From CATQGW01 sp965242565 (GTDB lineage: Bacteria > Chloroflexota > Dehalococcoidia > Bin125): 64,000 nt of DNA. The notes beneath the pieces were generated by a model. It made no database searches, was not told the DNA's origin, and worked only from the letters and a program-made list of their open reading frames with translations. The stretch is taken from NCBI GenBank assembly GCA_965242565.1, contig OZ251457.1:62001-126000 (forward strand). The letters run 5' to 3'. The translations under genes were made by a program, and so were the position numbers. Of this stretch, positions 18,524 to 26,515 are shown one piece after another; the stretch's first letter is position 1; each line of letters starts with the position of its first letter.

Positions 18524-19447
18524 TTACGCCTGCTCGCCTTCCAGATCGAGGGCGGCTTCCATTGCGGCGATGGCGACGCCGAGCTGTTCCCGGTCGGGCT
18601 CGCGCGTCGTGAGCGCTTGCAGCCAGAGGTTGGGGGCGAAGAGCGTCATGATCAAGCGGTTGCCGCGGTGCATCCCGCCGAAACGGATCACCTCGTAGGC
18701 CAGCGCGGTGAGCAGCGGCAGCAGAATGATCCGGCTGAGCAGGTGCCACCAGAGCGGCGGGTTGCCCAGCGCGATGAAGATCGGGATCGCGATCAGTGCG
18801 ACGACCAGCGTGAACGACGTCCCACAGCGTGGATGCGCGCGGCTGTAGTGCGCGACCCGCTCCGGCGTCAGCTCGTCGCCCGCTTCCCAGGCCGCGATTG
18901 CTTTGTGCTCCGCGCCGTGGAACTGGAACACGCGGCGCACATCGGGCAGGCGGCCCATCAATGAGAGCCAGGCGAGCAGCATCAGCACTCGCAGGAAACC
19001 CTCGGCCACAATCGCCCAGATCGGATCCGCAGCCGTATCGGCAATCCAGCGTGTGGCGAAGACCGGCGCGAGAAAGAAGCCGCCGACCGCGATGCTCATC
19101 GCAAACGCCATTGAGATGATGGTCATCGCATCAGCCAGCCGTCCGTGCTCGATCAGCTCCTGGCGCATCGAGACGCGCTGCGCGAAACGCAGCGCCCACC
19201 AGCCGATCCAGAGTGTCTCGGCCAGCGTGATCGCGCCGCGCAGCAGCGGAATGCGGCGTATGCGCCGCGCGGCGGTCGCGCCCAGCTGCCGTGAGCTCTG
19301 CGCCAGCGTGCCGTCGGAGCGTCGGCAGACGACCACGACATGATGCGGGCTGCGGATCATCACGCCTTCGGTGACCGCCTGCCCGCCGTAGCCCACCGTT
19401 CCGCGGCGGCTCGGCTGCTGCCGGGTGAGCGGAGGTTCGCTGGACAT
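18524..19447 (-). CDS. DUF1385 family membrane protein
   Basis: This is an integral membrane protein of about 307 residues with unknown function. The family signature GGQAVTEGVMIRSPHHVVVVCRR is near the N-terminus. About four membrane segments follow, then FHGAEHKAIAAWE with nearby HPRCGTSF, a possible metal site. In many Gram-positive and Chloroflexota genomes this gene sits beside rpmE, as here, which supports the orthology but not a function. The start at 19447 is chosen because residues before it are Arg/Pro-rich and lie in the spacer after rpmE; no strong ribosome-binding site is visible. Confidence 0.85.
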   Translation of the reverse strand: MSSEPPLTRQQPSRRGTVGYGGQAVTEGVMIRSPHHVVVVCRRSDGTLAQSSRQLGATAARRIRRIPLLRGAITLAETLWIGWWALRFAQRVSMRQELIEHGRLADAMTIISMAFAMSIAVGGFFLAPVFATRWIADTAADPIWAIVAEGFLRVLMLLAWLSLMGRLPDVRRVFQFHGAEHKAIAAWEAGDELTPERVAHYSRAHPRCGTSFTLVVALIAIPIFIALGNPPLWWHLLSRIILLPLLTALAYEVIRFGGMHRGNRLIMTLFAPNLWLQALTTREPDREQLGVAIAAMEAALDLEGEQA

Positions 19448-19482
19448 CGTGGGCCGTTCGGGAGCTGCGCGGCGGGGACGCG

Positions 19483-19695
19483 CTACTCGATTTCGGCGCT
19501 GATCCCGTAGCGGCGGCGGAAGCGTTCGACACGGCCCGCCGTGTCCACAATCCGCTGCTCGCCAGTGTAGAAGGGGTGGCAGGTGCTGCACACCTCGATG
19601 CGGATTTCGGCCTTGGTCGAGCGGGTTTCCCAGGTTTCGCCGCAGCCGCAGCGCACCGTGGCGGTCTGATACTCAGGGTGAATCTCGGCTCTCAT
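19483..19695 (-). CDS. rpmE: ribosomal protein L31
   Basis: This 70-residue large-subunit protein is of the zinc-binding (C+) type. Cysteines of the VRCGCGETW and CSTCHPFYTG motifs would hold zinc. MRAEIHPEYQT is the standard start. The ATG overlaps the rpmA stop by 4 nt. The zinc-binding form implies no zinc-starvation paralogue at this locus. Confidence 0.95.
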   Translation of the reverse strand: MRAEIHPEYQTATVRCGCGETWETRSTKAEIRIEVCSTCHPFYTGEQRIVDTAGRVERFRRRYGISAEIE

Positions 19696-19973
19696 GACGC
19701 GCTTTCCGCGCCCGCGCCGACGGGCAGCACGCTGACCTTCTTGCGCCGCCCGCGGGCGTAGGGCGAAAACTTGATCGTGCCGTCGGTCAGCGCGAACAGG
19801 GTGTGGTCGCGGCCCACGCCCACATTGTCGCCGGGGTGGATGCGCGTGCCGCGCTGGCGCACGATGATTCCGCCGGTGCGCACCAGCTGCCCATCGAAGA
19901 GCTTCACGCCCAGCCGCTTCGCGTTGCTGTCGCGCCCGTTGCGCGACGAACCCACGCCTTTTTTGTGCGCCAT
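19692..19973 (-). CDS. rpmA: ribosomal protein L27
   Basis: This 93-residue large-subunit protein sits near the peptidyl transferase centre. It begins MAHKKGVGSSRNGRDS, so the flexible N-terminal arm is encoded without the cleavable leader found in some Firmicutes. IIVRQRGTRIHPG, GVGRDHTLFAL and IKFSPYARGRRKKVSV follow as in the family. It lies 2 nt downstream of rplU and overlaps rpmE. Confidence 0.97.
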   Translation of the reverse strand: MAHKKGVGSSRNGRDSNAKRLGVKLFDGQLVRTGGIIVRQRGTRIHPGDNVGVGRDHTLFALTDGTIKFSPYARGRRKKVSVLPVGAGAESAS

Positions 19974-19975
19974 CG

Positions 19976-20536
19976 CTACTTCTCCTCCTCCGTCGCGCTC
20001 TCTGTCGCGTCGTCCGCCGCGTCCTCGGCTGCGGGCGCGTCTTCAGCTGCGTCGTCGGCGGGAACCTCGGCCCCCGCCGCCTCAGTTTCGGCAGCATCGT
20101 CCGCCGTGCTCGCGACCGGGTCCTCCGGTGCTGCGGCCTCGGCTTCGGGCTCCTCGTCCGGCTTGATGTCGGGCGCCGGTGCGGGCGGCGCCCAAGTCCA
20201 TGACTGCTCGCCCAGGGCGATCTCGGAGATGCGCAGGTGCGTCTGGTGCTGTCGGTGCCCGCGCAGCCGGCGGTAGCGCGTCTTGCTCTTGTATTTGAAG
20301 ACGGGAATTTTCCGCGCGCGCTTCTGGTCGGCGATTTCGGCCTTGACCGATGCGTCGTTCAGCGTCGGCGCGCCGACCGCCACCGCGCCGTCCTCGCCGC
20401 GCACGAGCAGCACATCGTCGAACGCGACTTCGTCGCCGCGTTCGCCGTCCAGCCGCTCGACCACGAGCCGCTGCCCGGGCGTCACCCGATACTGCTTGCC
20501 GCCGGTGCGGATTACGGCGTAAACCTCAGTGCTCAT
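19976..20536 (-). CDS. rplU: ribosomal protein L21 with acidic C-terminal extension
   Basis: The first ~105 residues are a normal L21, with YAVIRTGGKQYRVTPG at the start and KYKSKTRYRRLRGHRQ near the end. About 80 further residues are almost all Ala, Asp, Glu, Pro and Thr, and strongly acidic. Ordinary L21 is about 103 residues, so the tail nearly doubles the protein. It is first in the L21-L27-L31-DUF1385 operon, with a clear promoter 80 bp upstream. The tail is real open frame, not a frameshift, because the stop overlaps the rpmA region as expected. Confidence 0.93.
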   Translation of the reverse strand: MSTEVYAVIRTGGKQYRVTPGQRLVVERLDGERGDEVAFDDVLLVRGEDGAVAVGAPTLNDASVKAEIADQKRARKIPVFKYKSKTRYRRLRGHRQHQTHLRISEIALGEQSWTWAPPAPAPDIKPDEEPEAEAAAPEDPVASTADDAAETEAAGAEVPADDAAEDAPAAEDAADDATESATEEEK

Positions 20537-20613
20537 CGTTGCCTGTCCTGGTCTGTCCTGGTGTCAGCGTGGTCGGCATCGTCGGCGTGTGGGAACTCTG
20601 TCAGCGCTCCATC

Positions 20614-20641
20614 AGCGTAATGGGGACGGCAGCACGGTCAA
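20614..20641 (-). promoter_or_regulatory. promoter of rplU-rpmA-rpmE
   Basis: On the minus strand TTGACC (20641-20636) and TACGCT (20619-20614) are 16 nt apart. A start near 20606 gives a ~70-nt leader before rplU. It is the best housekeeping-like promoter in the window and shares its -10 with the tRNA-Ala and 5S promoters. Confidence 0.65.
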
Positions 20642-20708
20642 GCGGTCCCGCTCCTGATCGTCCTTGCGTTCGCCTTCCTGAGTGCGCGTTTGCGGAGTGC
20701 GCTGTGCG

Positions 20709-22733
20709 TCAGGCGCTGGTCGGTCCGTCGTCCGACTGGTAGCGGCTGGAGCTGCCGCCCCAGGCGAGGCCGGGCTTGGGCGGCAGCAGCGGCTCGCGCT
20801 CGGCGTCGCCCTCCGGCTCCGGGGGCGCGGCCGGCGGCGTCGGTTCCGGCGGCGGTTCGGGCGTGCGCTCCGGCTCCGGGTCGCCCGGCTGCCAGGCGAG
20901 GATCGCCCGCAGTTCGTCGCCCTCCAGCGTCTCCGTGTCCATCAGCCGCGTCGCCAGCAGCTCAAGCTGCTCGCGGTTGCGGCGCAGAATCGTGCGCGCG
21001 CGATCACGCGCGCGGTCGATGATCTCCCGCAACTCTTCGTCGATCTGCTCTGCGATCGTCTCCGAGTAGTCGCGCTGCTCCGAGATGTCCCGGCCCAGGA
21101 AGACCATCGACTCTTTCTTGCCGAAGGTGCGCGCGCCGAGCCGCTCGCTCATTCCCCACTGCGTGATCATCGCCCGCGCGATCTGTGTCACCTTCGAGAG
21201 GTCGTCGTGCGCGCCGGTGGTCATCTCGCCGAACACGATCTCCTCGGCCGCGTGGCCGCCCAGCGCGGACGACATAAAGCCCTCGTAGTAGCTCTTGCCC
21301 GCCAGCCGGTGCTCCGACTCGGGCAAGTAGCGGGTGTAGCCGCCGGCCATCCCGCGTGGGACGATCGTCACCTTGTGGACGGGGTCGTGCCCGGGGATAT
21401 GCGCGGCGACGAGGGCGTGGCCGGCTTCGTGGAAGGCGACGACCTCGCGCTCGCGCCCGACCAGCAGGCGGCTCTTGCGCTCGGGGCCGGCCATCACTCG
21501 GTCCACGGCCTCCTCGACTTCGGCCTGGGTGACGCGCTTTTTGCTGCGACGCGCGGCGAGGATGGCCGCCTCGTTGAGCAGGTTGGCCAGCTCCGCGCCG
21601 GAGAAGCCGGGCGTCTCCTTGGCGATCGTGCGCAGGTTCACCTCTTCCGCCAGCGGCTTGCCGCGCACATGCACGGCCAGGATTTCCTCGCGGCCTTTCA
21701 CGTCGGGCGCGTCGAGGATCACGCGGCGGTCGAAGCGGCCCGGTCGCAGCAGCGCCGGGTCGAGGATGTCGGGGCGGTTGGTGGCGGCGACGACGATTAC
21801 GTTGGTGTTGGTGTCGAAGCCGTCCATTTCGACCAGGATCTGGTTGAGCGTCTGCTCGCGTTCGTCGTGGCTGCCGCCGACGCCGGCGCCGCGCTGGCGG
21901 CCGACGGCGTCGATTTCGTCGACGAACACGATGCAGGGCGCGTTGCGCTTGGCCTGCTCGAAGAGGTCGCGCACGCGGCTTGCGCCGACGCCCACGAACA
22001 TTTCCACGAATTCGGAGCCGGAGATGCTGAAGAACGGCACGCCGGCTTCGCCGGCGACGGCGCGGGCGAGCAATGTCTTGCCGGTGCCCGGTGGTCCGAC
22101 CAGCAGAACGCCGCGGGGGATACGCGCGCCGAGCGAGGCGAAGCGCTCGGGGAACTTGAGGAACTCCACGACCTCCTGCAGCTCCTCCTTGGCCTCGTCG
22201 GCGCCGGCCACGTCATTGAAGGTGACCGTGGGGCGGTTGGCGGTGACCAACCGTGCCTTGCTCTTGCCGAACGACATGGCCTGGCTGCCCTGGCCCTGGG
22301 CGTGGCGGAAGAGGAAGAAGAAGATGATGCCGAAGATGAGGATGAAGGGCAGGAAGTTGATCAGCAGCCCGCCGATCACGCTGCCGAAGCCGCCAGAGCC
22401 GCGCACCTCAACTTCGGGGAAGCCTTGGGCAGTGATGTCGATGTTGTGCTGCTGGAAGAACGCGAATACATCCCAGGGCTGTCCGGGGGTGTTGGCCGAA
22501 ATTGAGCGGCCGCCGTCGCGGTAGTTCAGCGTCACCTTGTCGTCGGCGACCTGGATCGACTCAATCTGACCGAGGTCGCGCCCGATCAGGCTCAGCAGGT
22601 CCTCACCGCCGCCGGCCAGGGCCACCGTGTCGGAACCGCCGCCGCCACGCCCCAGCAGCGCGTAGATCACGACGATCAGCACCACCAGGATGAGTCCGTA
22701 GACGAGGAAATTGCGCCCGAACCTGCCGCCCAT
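20709..22733 (-). CDS. ftsH: ATP-dependent zinc metalloprotease FtsH
   Basis: FtsH is a membrane-bound AAA+ protease that degrades misfolded membrane and some cytosolic proteins. The 674-residue protein has two membrane segments (FLVYGLILVVLIVVIYALLG near residue 10 and IGGLLINFLPFILIFGIIFF). They flank a short extracytoplasmic domain. The AAA domain has Walker A GPPGTGKT, Walker B CIVFVDEIDAVG and second-region-of-homology Arg residues. The zinc motif HEAGH is at about 434. The C-terminal ~60 residues are a Pro/Glu-rich tail. ATG 22733 is chosen for its GGGAGGG site 7 nt upstream rather than an ATG 51 nt further up. Repeats related to those before clpC lie upstream. Confidence 0.96.
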   Translation of the reverse strand: MGGRFGRNFLVYGLILVVLIVVIYALLGRGGGGSDTVALAGGGEDLLSLIGRDLGQIESIQVADDKVTLNYRDGGRSISANTPGQPWDVFAFFQQHNIDITAQGFPEVEVRGSGGFGSVIGGLLINFLPFILIFGIIFFFLFRHAQGQGSQAMSFGKSKARLVTANRPTVTFNDVAGADEAKEELQEVVEFLKFPERFASLGARIPRGVLLVGPPGTGKTLLARAVAGEAGVPFFSISGSEFVEMFVGVGASRVRDLFEQAKRNAPCIVFVDEIDAVGRQRGAGVGGSHDEREQTLNQILVEMDGFDTNTNVIVVAATNRPDILDPALLRPGRFDRRVILDAPDVKGREEILAVHVRGKPLAEEVNLRTIAKETPGFSGAELANLLNEAAILAARRSKKRVTQAEVEEAVDRVMAGPERKSRLLVGREREVVAFHEAGHALVAAHIPGHDPVHKVTIVPRGMAGGYTRYLPESEHRLAGKSYYEGFMSSALGGHAAEEIVFGEMTTGAHDDLSKVTQIARAMITQWGMSERLGARTFGKKESMVFLGRDISEQRDYSETIAEQIDEELREIIDRARDRARTILRRNREQLELLATRLMDTETLEGDELRAILAWQPGDPEPERTPEPPPEPTPPAAPPEPEGDAEREPLLPPKPGLAWGGSSSRYQSDDGPTSA

Positions 22734-22787
22734 GAGCCACCCTCCCCCCGGCGCGCAGCATGCACGCGCGCCGAGCCATCGCAAGCG

Positions 22788-22793
22788 AGCATA
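22788..22793 (-). promoter_or_regulatory. -10 hexamer of ftsH
   Basis: TATGCT on the minus strand would give a start near 22780 and a ~48-nt leader carrying the GGGAGGG ribosome-binding site. No convincing -35 box is seen. An 11-nt palindrome TCAACAGTTGA (22837-22847) lies about 45 bp further upstream and could be an operator. Confidence 0.4.
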
Positions 22794-22855
22794 CCGCAGC
22801 CGCTCCGCTCTTGCGCCCGCACGCGAGCGGCGATCGTCAACAGTTGATGAATTGT

Positions 22856-22869
22856 TGCGCTTGTCCGCC
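22856..22869. promoter_or_regulatory. 14-nt motif shared with the clpC upstream region
   Basis: TGCGCTTGTCCGCC is identical to 2857-2870. It lies between the palindrome TCAACAGTTGA and the start of the tandem repeats, about 125 bp before the ftsH ATG. Confidence 0.35.
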
Positions 22870-22905
22870 CCGGTGTGGTTACGCGCGTTGGCCTGCCAGC
22901 GGCGC

Positions 22906-23252
22906 TCGCCGCGCTGGTCAGGTGTGTTCAGGTGTGGCCGGGGTGTTCGGGGCTGGTCGTAGGCTGCGGCATATCTGGTCGGGGGTGTTTTGGGTGTTCA
23001 GGTGTGTTCGGGTTTGTTCGGGGTTGGTCAGGATGTTCGGGGCTGGTCGTGGGCTGTGGCATATCTGGTCGGGGGTGTTTTGGGTGTTCAGGGTGTGTTC
23101 AGGTGTGTTCGGGGCTGGTCGGGGTGTTCGGGGCTGGTCGGGGTGTTCGGGGCTGGTCGTGGGCTGTGGCATATCTGGTCGGGGCGGTTTTGTGTGGTCA
23201 GGGTGTGTTCAGGTGTGTTCGGGGCTGGTCGGGGCTGGTCAGGGTGCGCCGT
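22906..23252 (-). repeat. 90-bp-period tandem repeats upstream of ftsH
   Basis: Three copies of a ~50-nt block containing CATATCTGGTCGGGG start at 22951, 23041 and 23151, that is 90 and 110 bp apart. Short GGGGCTGGTCGGGGTGTTC units lie between them. The reverse complement carries CCCCGACCAGATA as in the clpC array, and period and orientation relative to the downstream gene agree. The rest of 22734-23635 holds the ftsH promoter region and the minisatellite that follows; no gene is seen. Confidence 0.75.
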
Positions 23253-23370
23253 TACGGCGAGGTGGGTGGGGCGAGCATTGGAGGTCCCCTGTTTTGTCGT
23301 TGGAGGAGCGACGGTATCACGGCGTGGGGCGGATGAGGCGTGGCGCGGCGTCGGAGGTGGTTTGGGGCTG

Positions 23371-23607
23371 ATTCCCGCTCGGGGGCGGGAATGACGGGGA
23401 AAGGGGGGCGGGAATGACGGGGAAAGGGAGGCGGGAGTGACAGGGAAAGAGGGGCGAGAATGACGGGGAAAGAGGGGCGAGAATGACGGGGAAAGAGGGG
23501 CGAGAATGACGGGGAAAGAGGGGGTAGGAGTGACGGGGAAAAGGAGGCGGGAAAGATGGGAGATGGGATAGGGGTGACGGAGAGGTGGCGGGAGTGACGG
23601 GGACGGA
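23371..23607. repeat. expanded AATGACGGGGAAAG minisatellite
   Basis: About nine tandem units of ~23 bp (AATGACGGGGAAAGAGGGGC) follow a hairpin ATTCCCGC-tcgggg-GCGGGAAT. Units are the reverse complement of the dispersed CGTCATTCCCGC repeat, so this is an expanded member of that family. It lies between divergent ftsH and rnhB. Confidence 0.75.
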
Positions 23608-23635
23608 GGCGTGAACAGGCCTTAGCTTTTCGGTC

Positions 23636-24307
23636 ATGCCTGTCGGACCTACTCGCATGCCCGCCAGACCGACTCGCCGCCGCGAACTGCGTCATTGGCG
23701 CGAGGGGGCGGTCGTCGTGGCTGGCGCGGACGAGGTGGGGCGCGGCCCCTGGGCCGGGCCGCTGGTCGTCGGCGCGGTGGTGTTGCCGCCCGATGCGCGC
23801 CCGGCGTGGCTCTCGCGCGTGCGCGACAGCAAAGCGCTCAGCGCCCGGACGCGCCGCGAGCTCGCGCCGCAGATCACCGAGGGCGCGCAGGATTCGGCCT
23901 TGGGCTGGGTCGCGGCCGCCGAGATCGACCGACTCGGTCTCGCCGTCGCGCTCCGCCTCGGCTACCGCCGCGCCCTCGCCAATCTCGCCCGTCCGCCCGA
24001 TATCGTGCTGGCCGACGGCTCGGACCGGCTCAAGCTGCCCTGGCCGACGGAGATGGTGGTGCGCGGCGATGCCCGCGTCGTGTCCATCGCCGCTGCCTCG
24101 GTCATCGCAAAGGTTGCCCGTGACGACTACATGGCGGCGCTCGACGCGCAATTTCCTCAGTTTGGCTTTGCGCGTCATAAGGGCTACGGCGCGCCCGAGC
24201 ACCGCGTCGCGCTCGAAATCCACCCGCCCTGCCCCGAGCATCGGCGCAGCTTCCGTCCCGTCGCCCAGGCCGCGCTCTTCACCGAGCTCCCGGCAGCGGG
24301 TGGCTGA
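23636..24307 (+). CDS. rnhB: ribonuclease HII
   Basis: RNase HII cuts RNA-DNA hybrids and starts removal of single ribonucleotides from DNA. The 223-residue protein has the GADEVGRGPWAGPLVVGAVV motif with the first Asp-Glu pair. The DSKAL segment, ADGSDRL (third acid) and ASVIAKVARDDYM are all intact. The ATG lies 7 nt after a -10-like TAGCTT (23623-23628), so the message may be leaderless. An internal ATG at 23657 is a possible alternative. It overlaps yraN by 8 nt. Confidence 0.95.
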   Translation: MPVGPTRMPARPTRRRELRHWREGAVVVAGADEVGRGPWAGPLVVGAVVLPPDARPAWLSRVRDSKALSARTRRELAPQITEGAQDSALGWVAAAEIDRLGLAVALRLGYRRALANLARPPDIVLADGSDRLKLPWPTEMVVRGDARVVSIAAASVIAKVARDDYMAALDAQFPQFGFARHKGYGAPEHRVALEIHPPCPEHRRSFRPVAQAALFTELPAAGG

Positions 24308-24677
24308 CCGCGGCAAGAAAGCGCTCGGACGCCAGGCCGAGGAGTTCGCCGCGCAATGGTTGCGCGCGCGCGGCTACCGGATCCTCGAGCGCAATTACAC
24401 GCGCCCCTGGGGCGAGGCGGACATCATCGCGCGCGACCGCGACGGAACGACGGTGATCGTGGAGGTGCGCAGCCGCAGCGACGCCCGGCGGCGGCTGGAG
24501 CTGCTGGAATCGGTCGACTGGCGCAAACAGCGCCAGCTGCGCCGACTCGCCCAAGGGTTGCTGGCCCAGCGCAACCGCCACATCGATATCCGGATCGACG
24601 TGATCGCCGTCGTCGCCGACGAGCACGGAGCGCTGCGCGTGCATTCGCACATTCGCAACGCCGTGGAGGATGCATAA
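24300..24677 (+). CDS. yraN: UPF0102 family protein YraN
   Basis: This 125-residue protein has a Holliday-junction-resolvase-like endonuclease fold and an unproven role. The family pattern is clear: GRQAEEFAAQWLRARGYRIL, then NYTRPWGEADIIARDRD with the conserved Glu and Asp, and TVIVEVRSRSD. The GTG start overlaps the rnhB stop, and rnhB-yraN pairing is common in bacteria. The C-terminus carries a DIRIDVIAVV strand as in the family. Confidence 0.9.
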   Translation: MADRGKKALGRQAEEFAAQWLRARGYRILERNYTRPWGEADIIARDRDGTTVIVEVRSRSDARRRLELLESVDWRKQRQLRRLAQGLLAQRNRHIDIRIDVIAVVADEHGALRVHSHIRNAVEDA

Positions 24678-24684
24678 GCGCGCG

Positions 24685-24690
24685 TATCCT
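24685..24690 (+). promoter_or_regulatory. -10 hexamer of the first fmdB-type gene
   Basis: TATCCT lies exactly 6 nt before the ATG at 24697, just after the yraN stop. A leaderless start is implied. Confidence 0.5.
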
Positions 24691-24696
24691 GCGGCC

Positions 24697-24966
24697 ATGC
24701 CGATCTATGAGTACCACTGCGCCGGCTGCCGCCGCGCCGTTGAAATCTTCCAGCGCCGCGCGCGCTCCGAGGGCGACGCTCCGCCGCCCTGCCCGGAGTG
24801 CGGCGCCGACGCTCTCCAGCCCCGCTTCTCGCGTTTCGCATCCCGCACCGAGCTTTCGTTCCCCGGCTTCGACACGATGGACGACGTCGACGAGAACGAT
24901 CCCGAGTCGGTCGCGGCCTGGCGCAAGTCGGCCGGCGCGCCCGATGAGCTGCCCGCTGATCTGTAG
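24697..24966 (+). CDS. FmdB-type zinc ribbon protein, copy 1
   Basis: This 89-residue protein starts with MPIYEYHCAGC, the hallmark of the FmdB/CxxC_CxxC_SSSS regulatory-protein family. A zinc ribbon uses CAGC and CPEC pairs. The rest is a variable acidic tail (DTMDDVDENDPESVAAW). Family members are linked to amidase or formamidase regulation by name only; the true role is unclear. The TAG stop overlaps the -10-like TAGGCT of the next gene. Confidence 0.85.
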   Translation: MPIYEYHCAGCRRAVEIFQRRARSEGDAPPPCPECGADALQPRFSRFASRTELSFPGFDTMDDVDENDPESVAAWRKSAGAPDELPADL

Positions 24967-24987
24967 GCTGACAGGGCGAGGTTCACG

Positions 24988-25332
24988 ATGCCGATCTACG
25001 AATACCGCTGCCCCAGCTGCCGTGCGATTACGGAGGCGTTTCACCGCTCGCTGGAGAACGCGAGCGCGCCGTCCTGTGAGCAGTGCGGCGCGGATGGTCT
25101 GCGCCGCGTCGTCTCGCGCTTCGCCACGCCCAAGACGGAGGCGCAGGTGCTGGAGCAGTACGGCTCGCCGGCAGCCGGCGCAGGCCCCGACGCTTACAAG
25201 GACCCGCGCCAGATCGGCCGTTGGGCGGAGCAGCGCTTCGAGGAGATGGGCGTGGAGATGCCGGCGGAGGCGAAGCAGATGATCGACGCCGCTCGCGACG
25301 GTGAGCTGCCGGCACCGGTCAAGGATCTCTGA
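24988..25332 (+). CDS. FmdB-type zinc ribbon protein, copy 2
   Basis: This 114-residue paralogue of the preceding gene has MPIYEYRCPSCRAITEAF at the start and CEQCGADGLRRVVSRFA completing the zinc ribbon. Its tail differs: it is helical and includes RQIGRWAEQRFEEMGVEMP, a segment also seen in other FmdB proteins. A -10-like TAGGCT (24964-24969) and a GCGAGG site precede the ATG. Confidence 0.85.
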   Translation: MPIYEYRCPSCRAITEAFHRSLENASAPSCEQCGADGLRRVVSRFATPKTEAQVLEQYGSPAAGAGPDAYKDPRQIGRWAEQRFEEMGVEMPAEAKQMIDAARDGELPAPVKDL

Positions 25333-25367
25333 CGCTCGCTATTCTTGGCAGCCTAAGGACCGTCGCC

Positions 25368-25679
25368 ATGGCCGCTCCGACGCGCAAACAGCCCGAATCG
25401 CCGGCGAACGATCCGGCTCACCGCCTGGCGCTGATGAGCGAAGCGGAGAAAAACCGCGTCTGGAATATGCGGCAGCGCAACCGCGAATATCTCTTCAGCC
25501 GCTGGGACAGCCTGATCCGCGAACACTTCGGCCTCTGGGCGGGCGTCTACGGCGATTGCCAGATCGTCATCGGCGACGATTACGACGATGTGCGCGACCG
25601 GCTGTGGCCGGACCACGTTCTCGGCTCATTCATCTGGCCGCTCGGGGATCCGTCCGGCGAGGTGCGCATCCCCGGATGA
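25368..25679 (+). CDS. small DUF5678-like protein of retropepsin cassette A
   Basis: This is an unknown 103-residue protein. Its core (RNREYLFSRWDSLIREHFG, then VYGDCQIVIGDD) matches the protein at 26201-26515 and loosely resembles the short DUF5678 type, where a Tyr/Phe-Gly-x-Trp strand is followed by a Gly-Asp turn. That family name is tentative. TATTCT (25340-25345) and an AAGGA site precede the ATG. Its stop overlaps the ATG of a retropepsin-like protein, so the two are translationally coupled. Confidence 0.65.
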   Translation: MAAPTRKQPESPANDPAHRLALMSEAEKNRVWNMRQRNREYLFSRWDSLIREHFGLWAGVYGDCQIVIGDDYDDVRDRLWPDHVLGSFIWPLGDPSGEVRIPG

Positions 25680-26182
25680 CTCCCGCGACTGTCAACGTTC
25701 CCGTCTGGATCGATTCGCCGTGGCCGCGAACGGGGCCCGGTGCGCCGGATGCTGTAGGCGCGGCGTTCGTGGACTTCCTTGTGGCACTCGACGCGCGGCA
25801 GTGGCACGGCAGTTTTCTGATCGACACCGGCTCGACGTACACCGTGCTGAGCGCATCCGACGCGCTTGATCTCTTGGGCGATGGATACGGCGAGATCGAC
25901 TTCGGGCGCGATCCACGGCGGATCGCGATTGGCGGCATTGTCGGCACGCAGCGCTGCGTTGCCAGGGATGTGCAGATCGCATTTCGCACCGACGAGGGGC
26001 GGTGGCGTGAGATCGACGCATCGATCCTGATTCCGGAAATCACCCACACGCCCGCAGGCCGCCGCCAGCCCGCCTCGCCGAGCCTGCTTGGGCGCGACAT
26101 TCTGGGGCACGGTGCGCTCACGCTGGCGTGGCGACTGTCTGCGCAGCTCCACTTCAGCAGCCTGCCGCCTCCGCTACCCTGA
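25676..26182 (+). CDS. retropepsin-like aspartic protease, cassette A
   Basis: The 168-residue single-domain protein has an active-site motif FLIDTGSTYTVLS with Asp50. It also has a hydrophobic flap region around IAIGGIVGTQRC and a second conserved loop, PSLLGRDILGHGALTLAW. This matches bacterial retropepsin-like (clan AA) proteins, which would need to dimerise because each chain gives one catalytic Asp. No signal peptide is seen, so it is probably cytoplasmic. It forms a coupled pair with the small protein before it, and the pair is duplicated downstream. Confidence 0.8.
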   Translation: MTPATVNVPVWIDSPWPRTGPGAPDAVGAAFVDFLVALDARQWHGSFLIDTGSTYTVLSASDALDLLGDGYGEIDFGRDPRRIAIGGIVGTQRCVARDVQIAFRTDEGRWREIDASILIPEITHTPAGRRQPASPSLLGRDILGHGALTLAWRLSAQLHFSSLPPPLP

Positions 26183-26200
26183 TAGCGGAGGATCCTCGCC

Positions 26201-26515
26201 ATGGCCACGCCGACACATCCGCACGCCGATGCTCAGCCGCTTGGAGTGCTCCGACCGATCGAGGATCCTGTTGAAGCCGCCGAGATCATGCGCGGCTTCG
26301 AGCAGTATGAGCGCAACCGCGACCATTTCTACAGCCGTCGCGAGGAACTCTTCCGCGACCACTACGGCAAGTACGTGATCGTCTACGACGACGACAAGAT
26401 CCTGATCGGCGACGACTTTCTCGAAATGCTGAACCAGCTCAACCCGGAGGATCGCTGGGCATCGTTCACCGAGCTCATGGCGGAGCCGCTCGATGTCACG
26501 AGCATCTGGCCCTGA
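26201..26515 (+). CDS. small DUF5678-like protein of retropepsin cassette B
   Basis: This 104-residue homologue of the 25368-25679 product shares RNRDHFYSRREELFRDHYG and VYDDDKILIGDD. N-terminal ~35 residues differ between the copies. A TACCCT hexamer (26175-26180) and a GGAGG site precede the ATG. The TGA stop and the ATG of the next gene share one base (TGATG). Function is unknown; the repeated pairing with a protease suggests a partner, inhibitor or substrate. Confidence 0.65.
   Translation: MATPTHPHADAQPLGVLRPIEDPVEAAEIMRGFEQYERNRDHFYSRREELFRDHYGKYVIVYDDDKILIGDDFLEMLNQLNPEDRWASFTELMAEPLDVTSIWP

Noticed and set aside
22906..23252. Possible CRISPR array.
   Set aside because: Repeat blocks are ~50 nt at unequal spacing, and the intervening DNA is itself repetitive rather than unique spacers. 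No cas gene is nearby.
22760..23371. Plus-strand frame rich in Gly, Val, Cys, Ser and Trp across the ftsH-upstream repeats.
   Set aside because: The peptide repeat simply reflects the minisatellite; period 90 is a multiple of three by chance, while the 110-bp step is not. No ribosome-binding site or homologous domain is seen.
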